Shown here one piece after another: positions 46,348-58,199 of a stretch of DNA of 64,000 nt; positions within the stretch are counted from its first letter, which is position 1; each line of letters starts with the position of its first letter. The notes beneath the pieces were generated by a model, which saw only the letters and a program-made list of their open reading frames with translations, ran no database searches and was not told the origin of the DNA. Both the position numbers and the translations under genes were made by a program. Where the stretch lies: NCBI GenBank assembly GCA_028829895.1, contig CM054179.1, positions 100,649,875-100,713,874 on the forward strand, read 5' to 3'. This DNA is from Sinotaia quadrata (lineage: Eukaryota > Mollusca > Gastropoda > Architaenioglossa > Viviparidae).

Positions 46348-49300
46348 GTCAGGTAGCATTTAGCTCATCTCCCGCCATTTTCGTTTGTGTGTTGTTGTTT
46401 TTTTGAGAAGAATCAGTGGGTCCGGTGTTTTATCTTTCTTGCCTGCTGATTTTGTGAAACTTCTTTAAAGAAAAGAAAAACCCTTGCCTAAACTATCTTT
46501 TTTAAAAAATAGCTCATTTGTGTATTTTAAATTTGTTTTTATAAAGAAAATAATTTTGTATATTCAAAGGAATTCAAGTTCGGGGTAAAATGTCAAATAT
46601 TGACTTAATGGCTGAATTTAGAATGAGTGTCTTTGCTATATTTTACGTCCAGCTATTTTCGGTTTCTCGAAAGTTTGCAAGTGATGTTTTCCTTGCATTG
46701 TGTATCTGTTTTTGCACAGGATGCTTTGTGTACTTCTGAATGACTTGAGTTAAGCTTTCTGAATTGCTAACAATCATACTTCTATTTATCTCTTCGAACA
46801 TCTTTGTTTCTTAAAATGCCCCTCATTTGTTGGGGATATTTTTTTGTTATTGATTAATGTACAAATATATTATAAATAAAAGTGTTCATCAAATATGTAT
46901 ATAATTCTCTTTTAGTGCACATTTAGGTTATTACTTGTACTATAAGAGAATTTTTAAAATAAGTTTCATGTTTAGTGAACCATGGTCAATCGTCCGGGAA
47001 AGGAGTTGGGGAGTGGTTGTTGGAAGGATTAACGGTTAATGTTAAAATAGATAAGGTAGATAAGTCTGTGGAAGGATGGAGCGGGCAAAACACTTATTTA
47101 TAAAGTACAGTACATGTTATCAGAATCCAATGGTGGACTGGTAGAGAAAAATAAAAAGAAAGAAAAGCATTTACAAAAACAGAAAATAAAGACTTCCAGA
47201 GCTCACTCGGTGCAAAGGGAACTTACACAATTCGCGGAGTTTAATCGTCGCTAAGTTACTTGCACTTTCCTTTCTTTCTCTCTCTCTCTTTTTGTGGTTG
47301 TTTGGGTTTGTTAGTACGATATTCTAGCGCAACCTTTCTTTTTTTACACTGGAGGAACCCTTGAAATCATTATCAGGTCTCAGGGAATCCCTTAGCGATC
47401 TCACGCGAAACCCTGGTCTAGCGATTAAAATTCGAAATAGGAGACATTTGTCAGTGGATGATAAACAGAAATAAACATAAATAAATTCATCAGTAATACA
47501 TCAGAACGACGATTGATGAAGTTTCCGTGTACATCAAGTTTGGTGTTCAGCACTAACGGGTGAAATTGTGTCTTTTAGCAGTCATGTTTGGTGTCTGCTG
47601 CAAGGGGTGAGGATGGGGAATTGTGTCTGTTAGCAGTCAAGTTTGGTGTCTACTGCAAGGGGTGAGGGTGGGGAATTGTGTCTGTTAGCAGTCAAGTTTG
47701 GTGTCTACTGCAAGGGGTGAGGGTGGGGAATTGTGTCTGTTAGCAGTCAAGTTTGGTGTCCTACCGCTTACGAGGCTATGATGTGGAGTCCTTTAACAGC
47801 CAAGTTTTTATTTCTTATAACTGAAAGTCTTTGGTGACCAGATGTAGACTAAGAACCTGCTGATTAGTAAATATATACATGTTCCTTTGTCGTGCGTGTT
47901 CCAGAAGAAGTTTTTGAAAATTAATTAATTAAAACTACCTAGCTGATTAGCATCTTACTGTGATAATAAATTGCATACTGATCCCTGACAATGGGTTTTA
48001 TCCAGAAGCGTCTGGTAAATGCAAAAGAGCCATACATTTCCTGTCCACATTAGCTAATTTAAATACAGCAACTAATTAAACAATAGACAGACCAAATTAC
48101 AATTACACTAATAAACTAGCATTGAGCTAGAAAATATTAACTTACCAATAGACAAGGGCAATGGACTTTTCAAATTATAATTTAATAATACAATTTAACA
48201 AACAACATTTAGTTTTTTAATGTGCTACCAACGTTAATAAAATACTCTGCTAGTTTCTCTTCATTGATACAGACGTTACACGCTACCGCTAAAGTACACA
48301 CGCACTTCACGCTGTAAGTTCGGTCATTTTGGTCATAAATCTACCTTTGACTAATTTTTCACGCAATATCTGGGCCAATGAGTTCTATCTAATCCGGTTC
48401 TATCACACAAGACCAGAAAGCACGCTATTCGTTAACATTACTTTTAAGGGCCGTGCTAGTCTAGAAGTTGATAATTAAATTATTATGCACTTTGGTTGTT
48501 TTTTTTAAAAGTATATAATTTAATTGATGTATTCACGAAACTGTTGATATCGAAATTTTTTTTTTAAGTGTTTGCATTTCACAACTATAAAGTCAGCGAA
48601 CCATTCTGAGACAAGTGACACCTATTTCCGTCTTGGATATAACTATTGTGAGTGATTCTAAACAAGGGGCATAACTCACGATCCTGTTCTCGATGAAGTG
48701 TTTGATCGTTCGAGTTTTTTTATCTGATTAAAAGTTGATTTCCATATGAACTCTGAATGTTACATAAGTATTTCCTATGAACATAATGGTCGAATAAGTG
48801 ACCTGTTTCAGCATTGCTCCTTTAATCAGAGGTCAGAGGTTTCAAGGTCTCGAAGTGCACGGGGTCCTTCCGGTTCATTTCCATTGTCTGGCTCACGCAC
48901 TCTAGCTTGGCCACGAGAAATATTTCCTCTCTTTTCAGAACTGCACTACAGTCAATCAGATCTGTTTCGTGAACTTGAATCCACTTCAGTACAACATTAA
49001 AAAAACTGATAATCATTATGTGTATTTCTTCTGCAATAAATAAACGTTTATAATAAAAAGATATGCAGAACATTACGGGTCTGTGAGATATTTTGCGTTC
49101 AGAGATATTTAACCCACTTAACGGTAGCCTATTTTAAGATCTAGATACGCACAGCTGTCCACCAATGCCATTGTCATAAGCTATTACGATATAATTCTAT
49201 TTGAGTGACTGCATACCCTCAATACCATGGTTACAAATGATTAACTTACCAAGTGTGATTTTAGATCGGCAAGTTCTAATCGTGGAAATCACATGCTGTG

Positions 49301-49876
49301 ACGTATTGGGATAACGCTTGCAAGCGGTCTTTACGTAATTAGGTCCCCTTTCAAGTCGGATATTTATTACTCAGCAATTGTGTCTTGAGTTAAGCGCTTC
49401 AACTCGCAATTCCTAAGAGTTATTCTAAGACAATGAATATTAGACCCATCTGTTCACAAGACCATGTGTTCAAACAATAAATATTATATTATTTTTCATA
49501 TCAAGCATTGTTAGTATTCATATTTCTGACAAATCTTTATTAACATGTGTAAAGGTGATTGTTGAGCGTCTTAAAGGGAGATGATAATTTATAGATCTGT
49601 TACAGTTAATTGCATTGATAACGTGACTTACTCTCTGTGAATTGAAAAATTGTGACTTTCTTCCGGAAAATTGGCGAAGGTTGAAAGCGGACATAGAAAA
49701 TCAAATCAATCGGTCAGTTAAGCAATTGATAAAACAATCAATCAGTCAGTATGTACGATTGCCAGTGATGCAGTATCTGAGATCAACACACTAGGGCTGT
49801 ACTGATTTGCTGTTCTTATACAGTATATTTTTAACTGTGCGTGTGACGTGTTTAGTTTTGTGTTTGCGTGTTACAG
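46348..49876. other. Intron 6
   Basis: About 3.5 kb of mostly unique AT-rich DNA with the 55-bp array at 47570. A stretch near 47330-47420 (ggaggaacccttgaaatcat, caggtctcagggaatccc) resembles the terminal part of hAT-type MITEs, but the ends could not be defined. No EGF-like exon was recognised here. Confidence 0.5.
47570..47770. repeat. 55-bp minisatellite
   Basis: Three to four copies of a unit containing caagtttggtgtctactgca and ggggaattgtgtctgttag. Confidence 0.93.
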
Positions 49877-49990
49877 AGGACGTGTGCAAACAGTACCCAT
49901 GTTTGAATGAAGGCACGTGCACTCCGCTCCCGGGTGGCACATTTATTTGCACGTGCAATCCTCTGTACACCGGCTCAGACTGTGGCTTAG
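49877..49990 (+). CDS. Exon 7: EGF module 1
   Basis: Acceptor gtgttacag|ag and donor ggcttag|gtaaga, phase 1 on both sides, so this is a symmetrical single-module exon. It encodes DVCKQYPCLNEGTC, TPLPGGTFICTC and NPLYTGSDC: six cysteines in EGF spacing. It follows the DSL domain directly in the protein. CLNEGTC fits the O-fucose consensus (C2-x4-S/T-C3). Confidence 0.92.
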
Positions 49991-50953
49991 GTAAGACGTT
50001 CGTTGTTTGTTTGTTTGTTTTTTTAACTTCTTGTTGTTTCGTGTTTTTTTTTCTTCTTCTTTTTTTGTTTGTTGTTTGATTCGTTTAATTTACCTCTCGA
50101 AAATCTATTTTTCTTTCCTCTCGTATTACACATAACGTCTTAATAATTAAAAAAAATAAAAGAAAAAGAATAACTTTCAGCTGTGAAGAATGCAAATGGA
50201 CGTGGCTCGGTTGATCGTTATAAACTGTCATCGCTGTTAAATGTTGTCTTGTGAAGCAATCTTTAAAACATACACGTAAGTCAAAAGTGCATGCAAAAAA
50301 TTATTCAGGCATTAAAAAATGTTGGATTATGATTTACAACAAAATGCTTATTATTATTATATTCGCATATACACATAAAAATTAATATATATATTTATTT
50401 TTAAAATAATTTAGCGTTGAGTTGTTCTTACAATCTTAGCCTTTGTAGTTTTCATGCTGATCATATCTGACCGACGGTACTTTATCGGTCATTTTGACCT
50501 TCCACGTAAAAAAAATGTCAGTCCTTTGTTTGCATTACAAATATTTTATCAGAATAAAACAACCTCTTTTATGTCACAAAAAGTCAAGTAAAAAATTTAG
50601 ATGAAGAGCACCAAATATAGAAAACATCTCTCTAATCCCCGCTTTGCGTTGAAGTCGGCCGTTTCTTCTTTGTCTACAACGTAGTCAGGTTATATAACTT
50701 TATTTTTAAAAAAAATATCTTAAATGAATGGAGTGAAATATACTTTACTACTACAGTTACCTACGCATTACTTATAAAAATGGCGGTAAAATAAAATGAC
50801 GCTAAAGCTGATGACGTAGAAAACGAGTATTACATTGATGACTGGAGAGACCTGAGAGTAATACACTGCTGACGGCCGAGATTTGACAACATTCCATTGA
50901 TGGAATAAAGCGAGTATGAACTTATGTAAGTTCCGGTGTGTTTGTTTATGCAG
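49991..50953. other. Intron 7 with left copy of 203-bp direct repeat
   Basis: AT-rich. It holds the left copy of a direct repeat (50508-50710) and ends in the acceptor tgtttatgcag. Confidence 0.7.
50508..50710. repeat. 203-bp direct repeat, left copy
   Basis: Nearly identical to 51404-51606, running from the A-run before tgtcagtcctttgtttgcat to tatataactttattttt. The two copies bracket EGF exon 8. Confidence 0.93.
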
Positions 50954-51067
50954 CGATTGACAGCTGCGCAGTCAAGCCGTGTCTGAATGGTGCCACATGC
51001 CAGGATCTGATCGATTCCTATCAGTGCTACTGCGCGCCTGGGTGGACAGGAAGCCAGTGCGAGTTAG
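50954..51067 (+). CDS. Exon 8: EGF module 2
   Basis: Acceptor tttatgcag|cg and donor gagttag|gtatgt, phase 1-1. It encodes IDSCAVKPCLNGATC, QDLIDSYQCYCAPGW and TGSQC. Same 114-nt length as exon 7, so the pair probably arose by exon duplication. CLNGATC fits the O-fucose consensus. Confidence 0.93.
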
Positions 51068-51403
51068 GTATGTGTTTATCGTATTGAGTTCCTTTCTTTA
51101 TGTTGTAAATTGTTTATTAAAATAGGAAGCCGGGTATAGTGCTGAATGTGTCATTTATATTTAGGGCTGGTTGCTATATGGACTGGATATGTCATTGTCT
51201 GGCTGATTACGTCATTTACCTTGTACCCTGTCACTGAGTGAAATGAATAATTAGGTCATTCTCTGACTGATTAGGTCATTTACCTTTTACTTTGGTCACT
51301 ATTTGGAATGAATAAATTTGTTAGAGCCAGGCTGACTGGGATATTTACTTTATTAACTGATTACTATTTGAGATTTATACTTCAAAGTGCAAAGCATCAT
51401 TTA

Positions 51404-51606
51404 AAAAAAATGTCAGTCCTTTGTTTGCATTACAAATATTTTATCAGAATGAAACAACCTCTTTTATGTCACAAAACGTCAAGTAAAAAAGTTAGATGAA
51501 GAGCACCAAATATAGAAAACATCTCTCTAATCCCCGCTTTGCGTTGAAGTCGGCCGTTTCTTCTTTGTCGACAACGTAGTCAGGTTATATAACTTTATTT
51601 TTTATT
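51404..51606. repeat. 203-bp direct repeat, right copy
   Basis: Copy of 50508-50710 with a handful of base changes (aataaaac/aatgaaac, gtctac/gtcgac). Confidence 0.93.
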
Positions 51607-51784
51607 GAAAATGTTGGCATCAGTTTCGCCTCTTTCTTGCAAAGTACCCATTCCATATTCCATTTCCCCTCCATGAGAAAGAATAGTGTTGGTCACATCT
51701 GACATCTGTTTTGCTAAATAGATTTTGAATTTAGATAAGTTCATTTGCCAGAGTGCAACTTACGATAACAATCAGACATTCAAT

Positions 51785-52020
51785 TTCACGATTAACATTA
51801 TAACTTTATTAATTTCTTTAATTTAAAAATTAACATTATACCTTTATTAGTTTCATATATTAAACAATTAACATTAATTTTTATTAATTTCTTATGTTTA
51901 ATAATTAACATTATACCTTTATTAATTTCTTAAAGATTAAAAATTAATATTATACATTTATTAATTTCTTATATTTAAAAATTAACAAAATACCTTTATT
52001 AATTTCTTATATTTAAAAAC
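51785..52020. repeat. AT-rich minisatellite
   Basis: Degenerate units with attaacattatacctttatt and aatttcttatatttaaaa. Confidence 0.88.
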
Positions 52021-52095
52021 TTAATTCTCTGCATCGCACGAAGCAACGCATTATATGCATGTGGCCATTGAAGGGGTTAAAATATATTTCTCTGT

Positions 52096-52117
52096 GTGTG
52101 TTTGTGTGTGTGTGTGT

Positions 52118-52205
<88 letters not shown>
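52096..52205. repeat. (GT)n microsatellite next to an exon
   Basis: About 55 GT units with two interruptions. On the + strand it lies where a polypyrimidine tract would be expected, so exon 9 has an unusually purine-containing acceptor context. Confidence 0.97.
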
Positions 52206-52206
<1 letters not shown>

Positions 52207-52213
52207 TACTCAG

Positions 52214-52508
52214 CGTTGACTGACTGCCGTCGTTTGCCGTGTCTCAATGGTGGAACCTGTCGCAACACTTCTAGAGTTTTCGAATGTGTGTGTCCACCCG
52301 GATATTCCGGTTCTCACTGTGACGTCAACGTTTGCAGTCCTTCGCCTTGTCGTAATGGCGGCACGTGTCAAGTAAGCACTTCCGGCCAATGGGCATGTCA
52401 ATGTCCTGCAGGATACCGTGGCAGCACGTGTGACGTCGCTTTCCCATGTGACTCTAATCCGTGCCAAAATGGCGGACAGTGCTTGCAAACTACAGATGGG
52501 CAATACAG
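52214..52508 (+). CDS. Exon 9: EGF modules 3, 4 and start of 5
   Basis: Acceptor tctactcag|cg (phase 1) and donor tacag|gtatga (phase 2). Modules: [13 protein letters not shown]...CDV, NVCSPSPCRNGGTC...GSTC, and [14 protein letters not shown] up to QYR, whose fifth and sixth cysteines come from exon 10. From here on, exons break inside EGF modules, unlike exons 7 and 8. Confidence 0.93.
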
Positions 52509-53721
52509 GTATGAACAACAAATCAATCCGCACATACAAGTGCGTACATAAAAACAATAAGATATGAAAGATATGAACACAAACTACACACACATATGCT
52601 TACGCGTATAAAAAAAAAAACAAGTTACAGGTGAACAGTTTACTTGTCTGTAGGATTTAATGAAGAAAACAAATGTAAAATTTAAATCAGTAGCAATAAT
52701 TTCATCTCCATCTGTGACCTATTAGGACACTGTGAAATATTTTAATTTTGCTTAACTGAAATATTTATAGTCATCCTTAGGCATTCTAGTGTCCACTCGT
52801 CAATAAAAATGGTGAATTATTTATGAATGATGAAAGAGAAAATATAATTAGTAAATTCTCAGCATAATATCTTAATAACGCACCCAGATCATTATAAAAA
52901 AAAAAGTATGCGGACATCTAAATGTAAAAGAATGCGCACAACAAATGGTTAAATAATGCGTACAACAACTTGTTAATCGCACAACTGTTAAATACTATGC
53001 AAATGTTAAATAATATGCACAACAAAACGCTTAAATGTTGCTCAAAAGAACATGTGATTAATAACGCAAACTGAAAAGTACGGTACGATAAAGAGAAAAA
53101 ATATGATCAAATCGCTAAAAATTAGTACTTTGGCCCGCAAAATATTATTTACAATTCGTAGAGATCGGTAGTGTTAATGCTTACACAAAATATTTATAAT
53201 GCATAGAACTATATAGTGTTCGTGCTTACAGCTAAATATTATATATATAATGTGTAGAGTTAGTGTTAGACTAATGCTTACAGCAAAACATATATATAAT
53301 TGTAGAGCTAGTCAGTGTTAGGCTAATGCTTACAGCAAAACATTATATAATATATATAATGTGTAGAGCTAGTCAGTGTTAGGCTAATGCTTACAGCAAA
53401 ACATTATATATAATGTGTAGAGCTAGTCAGTGTTAGGCTAATGCTTACAGCAAAACATTATATATAATGTGTAGAGCTAGACAGTGTTAGACCAATGCTT
53501 ACAGCAAAACATTATATATAATGTGTAGAGCTAGACAGTGTTAATGCTTACAACAAAATAGGATGGAATACTACCTAGGTGAAAGTAAAATATACCATCA
53601 ATTATTATAATTTGCAATATAATTATAATGCATCGGCAAAATATTAATAATGGTTAACAGCAAAATATGAATAATAATTACAATACGAAGGCGTTAAAAT
53701 ACAAATGCTCTCACTCTGTAG
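52509..53721. other. Intron 9
   Basis: AT-rich, with a minisatellite at 53245-53550. The acceptor is tcactctgtag. Confidence 0.75.
53245..53550. repeat. Minisatellite, about 55-60 bp
   Basis: Five to six units containing aatgcttacagcaaaacatt and tataatgtgtagagctag. Confidence 0.92.
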
Positions 53722-56700
53722 GTGTGCATGCCCTCAGCAGTACACTGGACAAAACTGCCAGACTTTCGACCCCTGCCTCTCTTCGCCCTGCATCAACGGC
53801 GGCACGTGCAGATCTAACGGCGCTCAGTTCACGTGCGACTGTCGATCTGGTTGGACCGGTTCTCTGTGCCAGACACGAAACGTCTGCTCTCCCAACCCAT
53901 GCCAAAACAACGGCACGTGCTCAATGTTTGGTGACGGAAACTTCGTCTGCCAATGTTCCAGAGGGTTCACGGGAACCACTTGCCGCACTCTTGAACCCTG
54001 TGCCTCTAATCCATGTCAGAATGGTGCCTCCTGCCAGAACGACCCTTCTGGCACATATCGATGCAGCTGTAGGTCTGGGTACTCTGGTAACGCATGCCAA
54101 CTTTTAGACAGTTGTGGTGGAGGGTATAACCCGTGCGCTAATGGAGGCACCTGCGTCAACTCGCAAAGCGGTTTCTTGTGCAGATGTCGTGAAGGTTACA
54201 GTGGGGACACCTGCCAGATCGTTGGACCGTGCACTAGCCAGCCTTGTCTTAATGGTGGATCCTGTTTTGCAGCGGGCAGCGACTACGTTTGCCTTTGTCC
54301 TGCATCCTATAACGGCAAGCGATGCGAGACGAGAGATCCATGTTTCAGCAACCCCTGCAACAATGGCGTATGCAGAGCATGTGGTGGAACGAGCGGTGTG
54401 CAATGTACAGTGGCTAACCGAGACTACGTGTGTTCCTGTTTGCCTGGCTACACTGGACAGGACTGCCTTGCTTCGGATCCATGCGCATTCCAACCTTGCC
54501 AAAATGGCGGCCAATGCCAGGCAATCAATCAGACTACATATAATTGCACATGCACAGACCAGTTTTCAGGACCAAGATGTAGTCAGACATCACCGTGTTT
54601 TAACAATCCATGCCTAAACAATGGCGTGTGTCAGGTGAGAGACGCTTCTACATCTGGATATGTATGCCAGTGTCCTCAAGGTTTTCAGGGCTTGCGTTGT
54701 CAGGATGACATACGTGCGTGCCAGCAAAAACCTTGTATGAATGGCGGCATATGCTTTGCTGTTGGCAATGACTACCTCTGCCAGTGCCCTCCATCTTACA
54801 CTGGAAAACGTTGTGAGACACGAGACCCCTGCAGCAACAACCCCTGCCACAATGGAGTTTGCAGAGCATGTGGTGGAGATAGCAGTGTGCAGTGTACAGT
54901 GGCTGGCCGAGACTATGTCTGTTCCTGTTTACCTGGCTATTCCGGACAGGACTGTCTTGCGTCGGATCCATGTGCAGTCCAACCTTGTCAAAATGGCGGC
55001 CAGTGCCAGGCAATAAATGAATTTATATATAATTGCACATGTACTGCCCAGTTTTCAGGACCAAGATGTGGTCAGACATCTCCATGTTTTAACAATCCAT
55101 GCCTAAACAATGGCGTGTGTCAGGTGAGAGATGCTTCTACATCTGGGTATGTGTGCCAGTGTCCTCAAGGTTTTCAGGGTTTGCGGTGTCAGGATGACGT
55201 ACGTGCATGCCAGCCAAAACCTTGTCTAAATGGTGGAATGTGTTTAACGATTGGAAACGACTACATATGTCAGTGCCCTTCGTCTTACACTGGAAAACGT
55301 TGTGAGATACGAGACCCCTGCTACAACAACCCGTGCAACAACGGTGTTTGCAAAGCATGTGGTGGAGTGAGCAATGTGCAGTGTTCAGTGGCTGGCCGAG
55401 ACTATGTTTGTTCCTGTTTGCCTGGTTATACTGGGCAGAACTGTCTTGCTTCGGATCCATGCGCTGTCCAACCTTGCCAAAATGGCGGCCAATGCCAGGC
55501 AATCAATGAGACTACATATAATTGCACATGCACAGACCAGTTTTCGGGACCAAGATGTGGTCAGATCTCACCATGTTTTAACAATCCGTGCCTAAACAAT
55601 GGCGTGTGTCAGGTGAGAGAAGCTTCTGCTTCTGGATATGTATGCCAGTGTCCTCAAGGTTTTCAGGGCTTGCGTTGTCAGGATGACATACGTGCGTGCC
55701 TGCAAAAACCTTGTATGAATGGCGGCATATGCTTTGCTGTTGGCAATGACTATCTGTGCCAGTGCCCTCCATCTTACACTGGAAAACGTTGTGAGACACG
55801 AGACCCCTGCAGCAACACCCCCTGCAACAATGGAGTTTGTAGAGCATGTGGTGGAGTGAACAGTGTGCAGTGTTCGGTGGCTGGCCGAGACTATGTTTGT
55901 TCCTGTTTGCCTGGTTACACTGGACCTGACTGTCTTGCGTCGGACCCATGTGCAGTCCAACCTTGCCAAAATGGCGGCCAATGCCAGGCAGTCAATCAGA
56001 CTTCATATAATTGCACATGCACTGCCCAGTTTACAGGACCAAGATGTAGTCAGACATCCCCATGTTTTAACAATCCATGCCTAAACAATGGCGTGTGTCA
56101 GGTGAGAGATGCTTCTACATCTGGATATGTGTGCCAGTGTCCTCAAGGTTTTCAGGGCATGCGCTGTCAGGATGACATACGTGCATGTCAGCCAAAACCT
56201 TGTATGAATGGCGGCACATGCTTTGCTGTTGGCAATGACTATCTGTGCCAGTGCCCTCCGGCCTACACTGGCAAACTTTGCGAGACACATGACCCCTGCT
56301 ACAACAACCCCTGCAACAATGGTGTATGTAGATCGTGTAGTGGAGTTACCAGTACTCAGTGCTTTGGAGCGAGACAGGACTACGTGTGTTCGTGTCTACC
56401 AGGCTACATCGGCCCTGACTGCCTTATGCCAGACCCATGTGCTGTGCGTCCTTGCCAAAATGGAGGTCAATGTCAGGTCATCAGCCAGAGTGCGTACAGC
56501 TGCAACTGCACTGCACAGTTCTCCGGACCAAACTGCGGACAGTCGTCACCATGCTACAGTAACCCTTGCTTGAACAGTGGCATTTGCCAGGTAAGAGAGT
56601 CGTCACTATCAGGCTATGCGTGCCAATGTCCTCAAGGGTTTCAAGGCTCGCGCTGTCAGGATGACGTTCGTGCATGCCAGCAGAACCCGTGTCTGAATGG

Positions 56701-56886
56701 CGGCACGTGCTTTCCGGTAGATTCCGGCAGTAGTTACATGTGCAAGTGCGCCTTGGGATGGGCTGGCAGCAACTGCCAGCAAGACGTTAGTGCCTGTAGC
56801 TACAGCCCTTGTCTCAATGGTGGCTCATGCATCGGCTCTGGGAGTTCTTTCATCTGCAAGTGTCTAGAAAACTTTGCAGGCGCCAG
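53722..56886 (+). CDS. Exon 10: giant 25-EGF exon with five 489-bp supermodules
   Basis: One uninterrupted exon of 3,165 nt (acceptor ctctgtag|g, donor gccag|gtgagt, phase 2 on both sides) encoding about 1,055 residues. It completes EGF 5 ([12 protein letters not shown]) and holds EGF 6-10 of ordinary type (for example [14 protein letters not shown]). From 54335 it carries five units of exactly 489 bp (163 residues), and then the start of EGF 31. Each unit has four modules: an 8-cysteine EGF ([10 protein letters not shown]...VQC...YVCSC), then [14 protein letters not shown], then [14 protein letters not shown], then [14 protein letters not shown]. No calcium-binding EGF motif is evident. NCT sequons recur in the second module. 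A secreted or membrane-bound extracellular protein is implied. Antisense and frame-shifted ORFs over this exon are shadows. Confidence 0.95.
54335..56779 (+). repeat. Five coding tandem repeats of 489 bp
   Basis: Unit starts at 54335, 54824, 55313, 55802 and 56291, with exact spacing and no indel. The gatgac marker before each fourth module recurs at 54704, 55193, 55682, 56171 and 56660. Units 1-4 are nearly identical in DNA; unit 5 is diverged. Recent amplification or gene conversion is the likely cause. Confidence 0.96.
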
Positions 56887-57003
56887 GTGAGTCTTGTTTT
56901 TGTTTTCGTAGGCTTCCTTTACCATTTTAAAATGTTTTTAAAGGCGATTTTTATTTGAAAAATAGAACCCACTCATTAATAATAATAATAACAACATAAC
57001 ATT

Positions 57004-57212
57004 TGAGTTGGAAGGCTATCTGAATAAACTGCCTGGAAACCCGAGGCTTGCCCCATTACTAAAGGCAGCGCTTCTCAGAAGTGCCCACATCCTCCATAAA
57101 CCTTGGATCTCCCAGAATCTTGCTAAGATTCCGAGACCTTGGTTCACAACTTACACAGTTACAGTCAAACAGAAGTCGTGGAAAGAGGCTGAATAATATA
57201 ATTATTATTATA
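57004..57212 (+). mobile_element. LINE/SINE 3' tail (copy 5)
   Basis: Contains gagttggaaggctatctgaa, agtgcccacatcctcc, agaatcttgctaagattccg and agtcgtggaaagaggctgaa, ending in AAT-type repeats. No coding part is attached. The 62-codon frame over it has no meaning. Confidence 0.82.
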
Positions 57213-57270
57213 ATATATTGGAGATGGTAGTTATGAAAGTGTTGATATTCTTATGCTTTAATGCGCTGAC

Positions 57271-57425
<155 letters not shown>

Positions 57426-58199
57426 CACCACCACCACCACCAACAACAACAACAAAAGAATTTGTTTGTGTGTGCGTGCGTACGTTTATACATCTGAGCC
57501 CTGTAAGAAATTTCAACCAGTCATAAACAAGCAAAGACTGTATGATAACCGGTCTTGCCACTTATATCTCTTCATTATTTTTTAAACAGTTCGATTCCTT
57601 TCGAAACATGTAATGCTTGACTTGAGTATAAGAAAGACATACATTATACTGTACAAGTTTAAGCTGAATTAAGAATGTCAGTTAAAAAGTGTACTTAATT
57701 ACACATTATGTCATTTACTATCTCTCTATCTATCTATCTATCTATCTATTGTAAAACGATTTTTTTTTCTCTCATGAACTTATATTATATACAGATGAGT
57801 ATAAAAATTAGAAAAGAAATAGTATTGTTGGTATAGTAAAGATATATTTTTGTCTGAGTAAAGGTAAAATGGAATTAGTGTTGTGGGTACTAATAAGATA
57901 TATTACTGTATGAATATAAAAGTAGGATGTTCGCGAGTTAATGTGAAGAAAGAAATGGTGTGAGGTTCAAAGACATTGTTATACTTAAATTTTTGTCTTA
58001 TGACGTCATATTGATAGAAAACCTCTCTATACAGTTTTCAGCAGCATTATCGTCATACTAACAGAACGATTTTATCGGATTACTCTATCTGCATAATCTT
58101 ATGCAAAATTCTGACTTATAACTTAATGATCTGATCTTCAGTGCTCCTGTTTCTTAATTCCGTACTTCCTTTTAAATGTACAACATAGCTAAAGCTTTC

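Larger units (their letters stand above)
51068..52213. other. Intron 8
   Basis: Contains the right copy of the 203-bp repeat, an AT-rich minisatellite (51785-52020) and a GT microsatellite that runs up to 10 bp from the acceptor of exon 9 (tctactcag). Confidence 0.75.

Noticed and set aside
53667..56675. Many 64-167-codon ORFs on both strands over the EGF array
   Set aside because: Shadows of the repetitive EGF reading frame; they repeat with the 489-bp unit.
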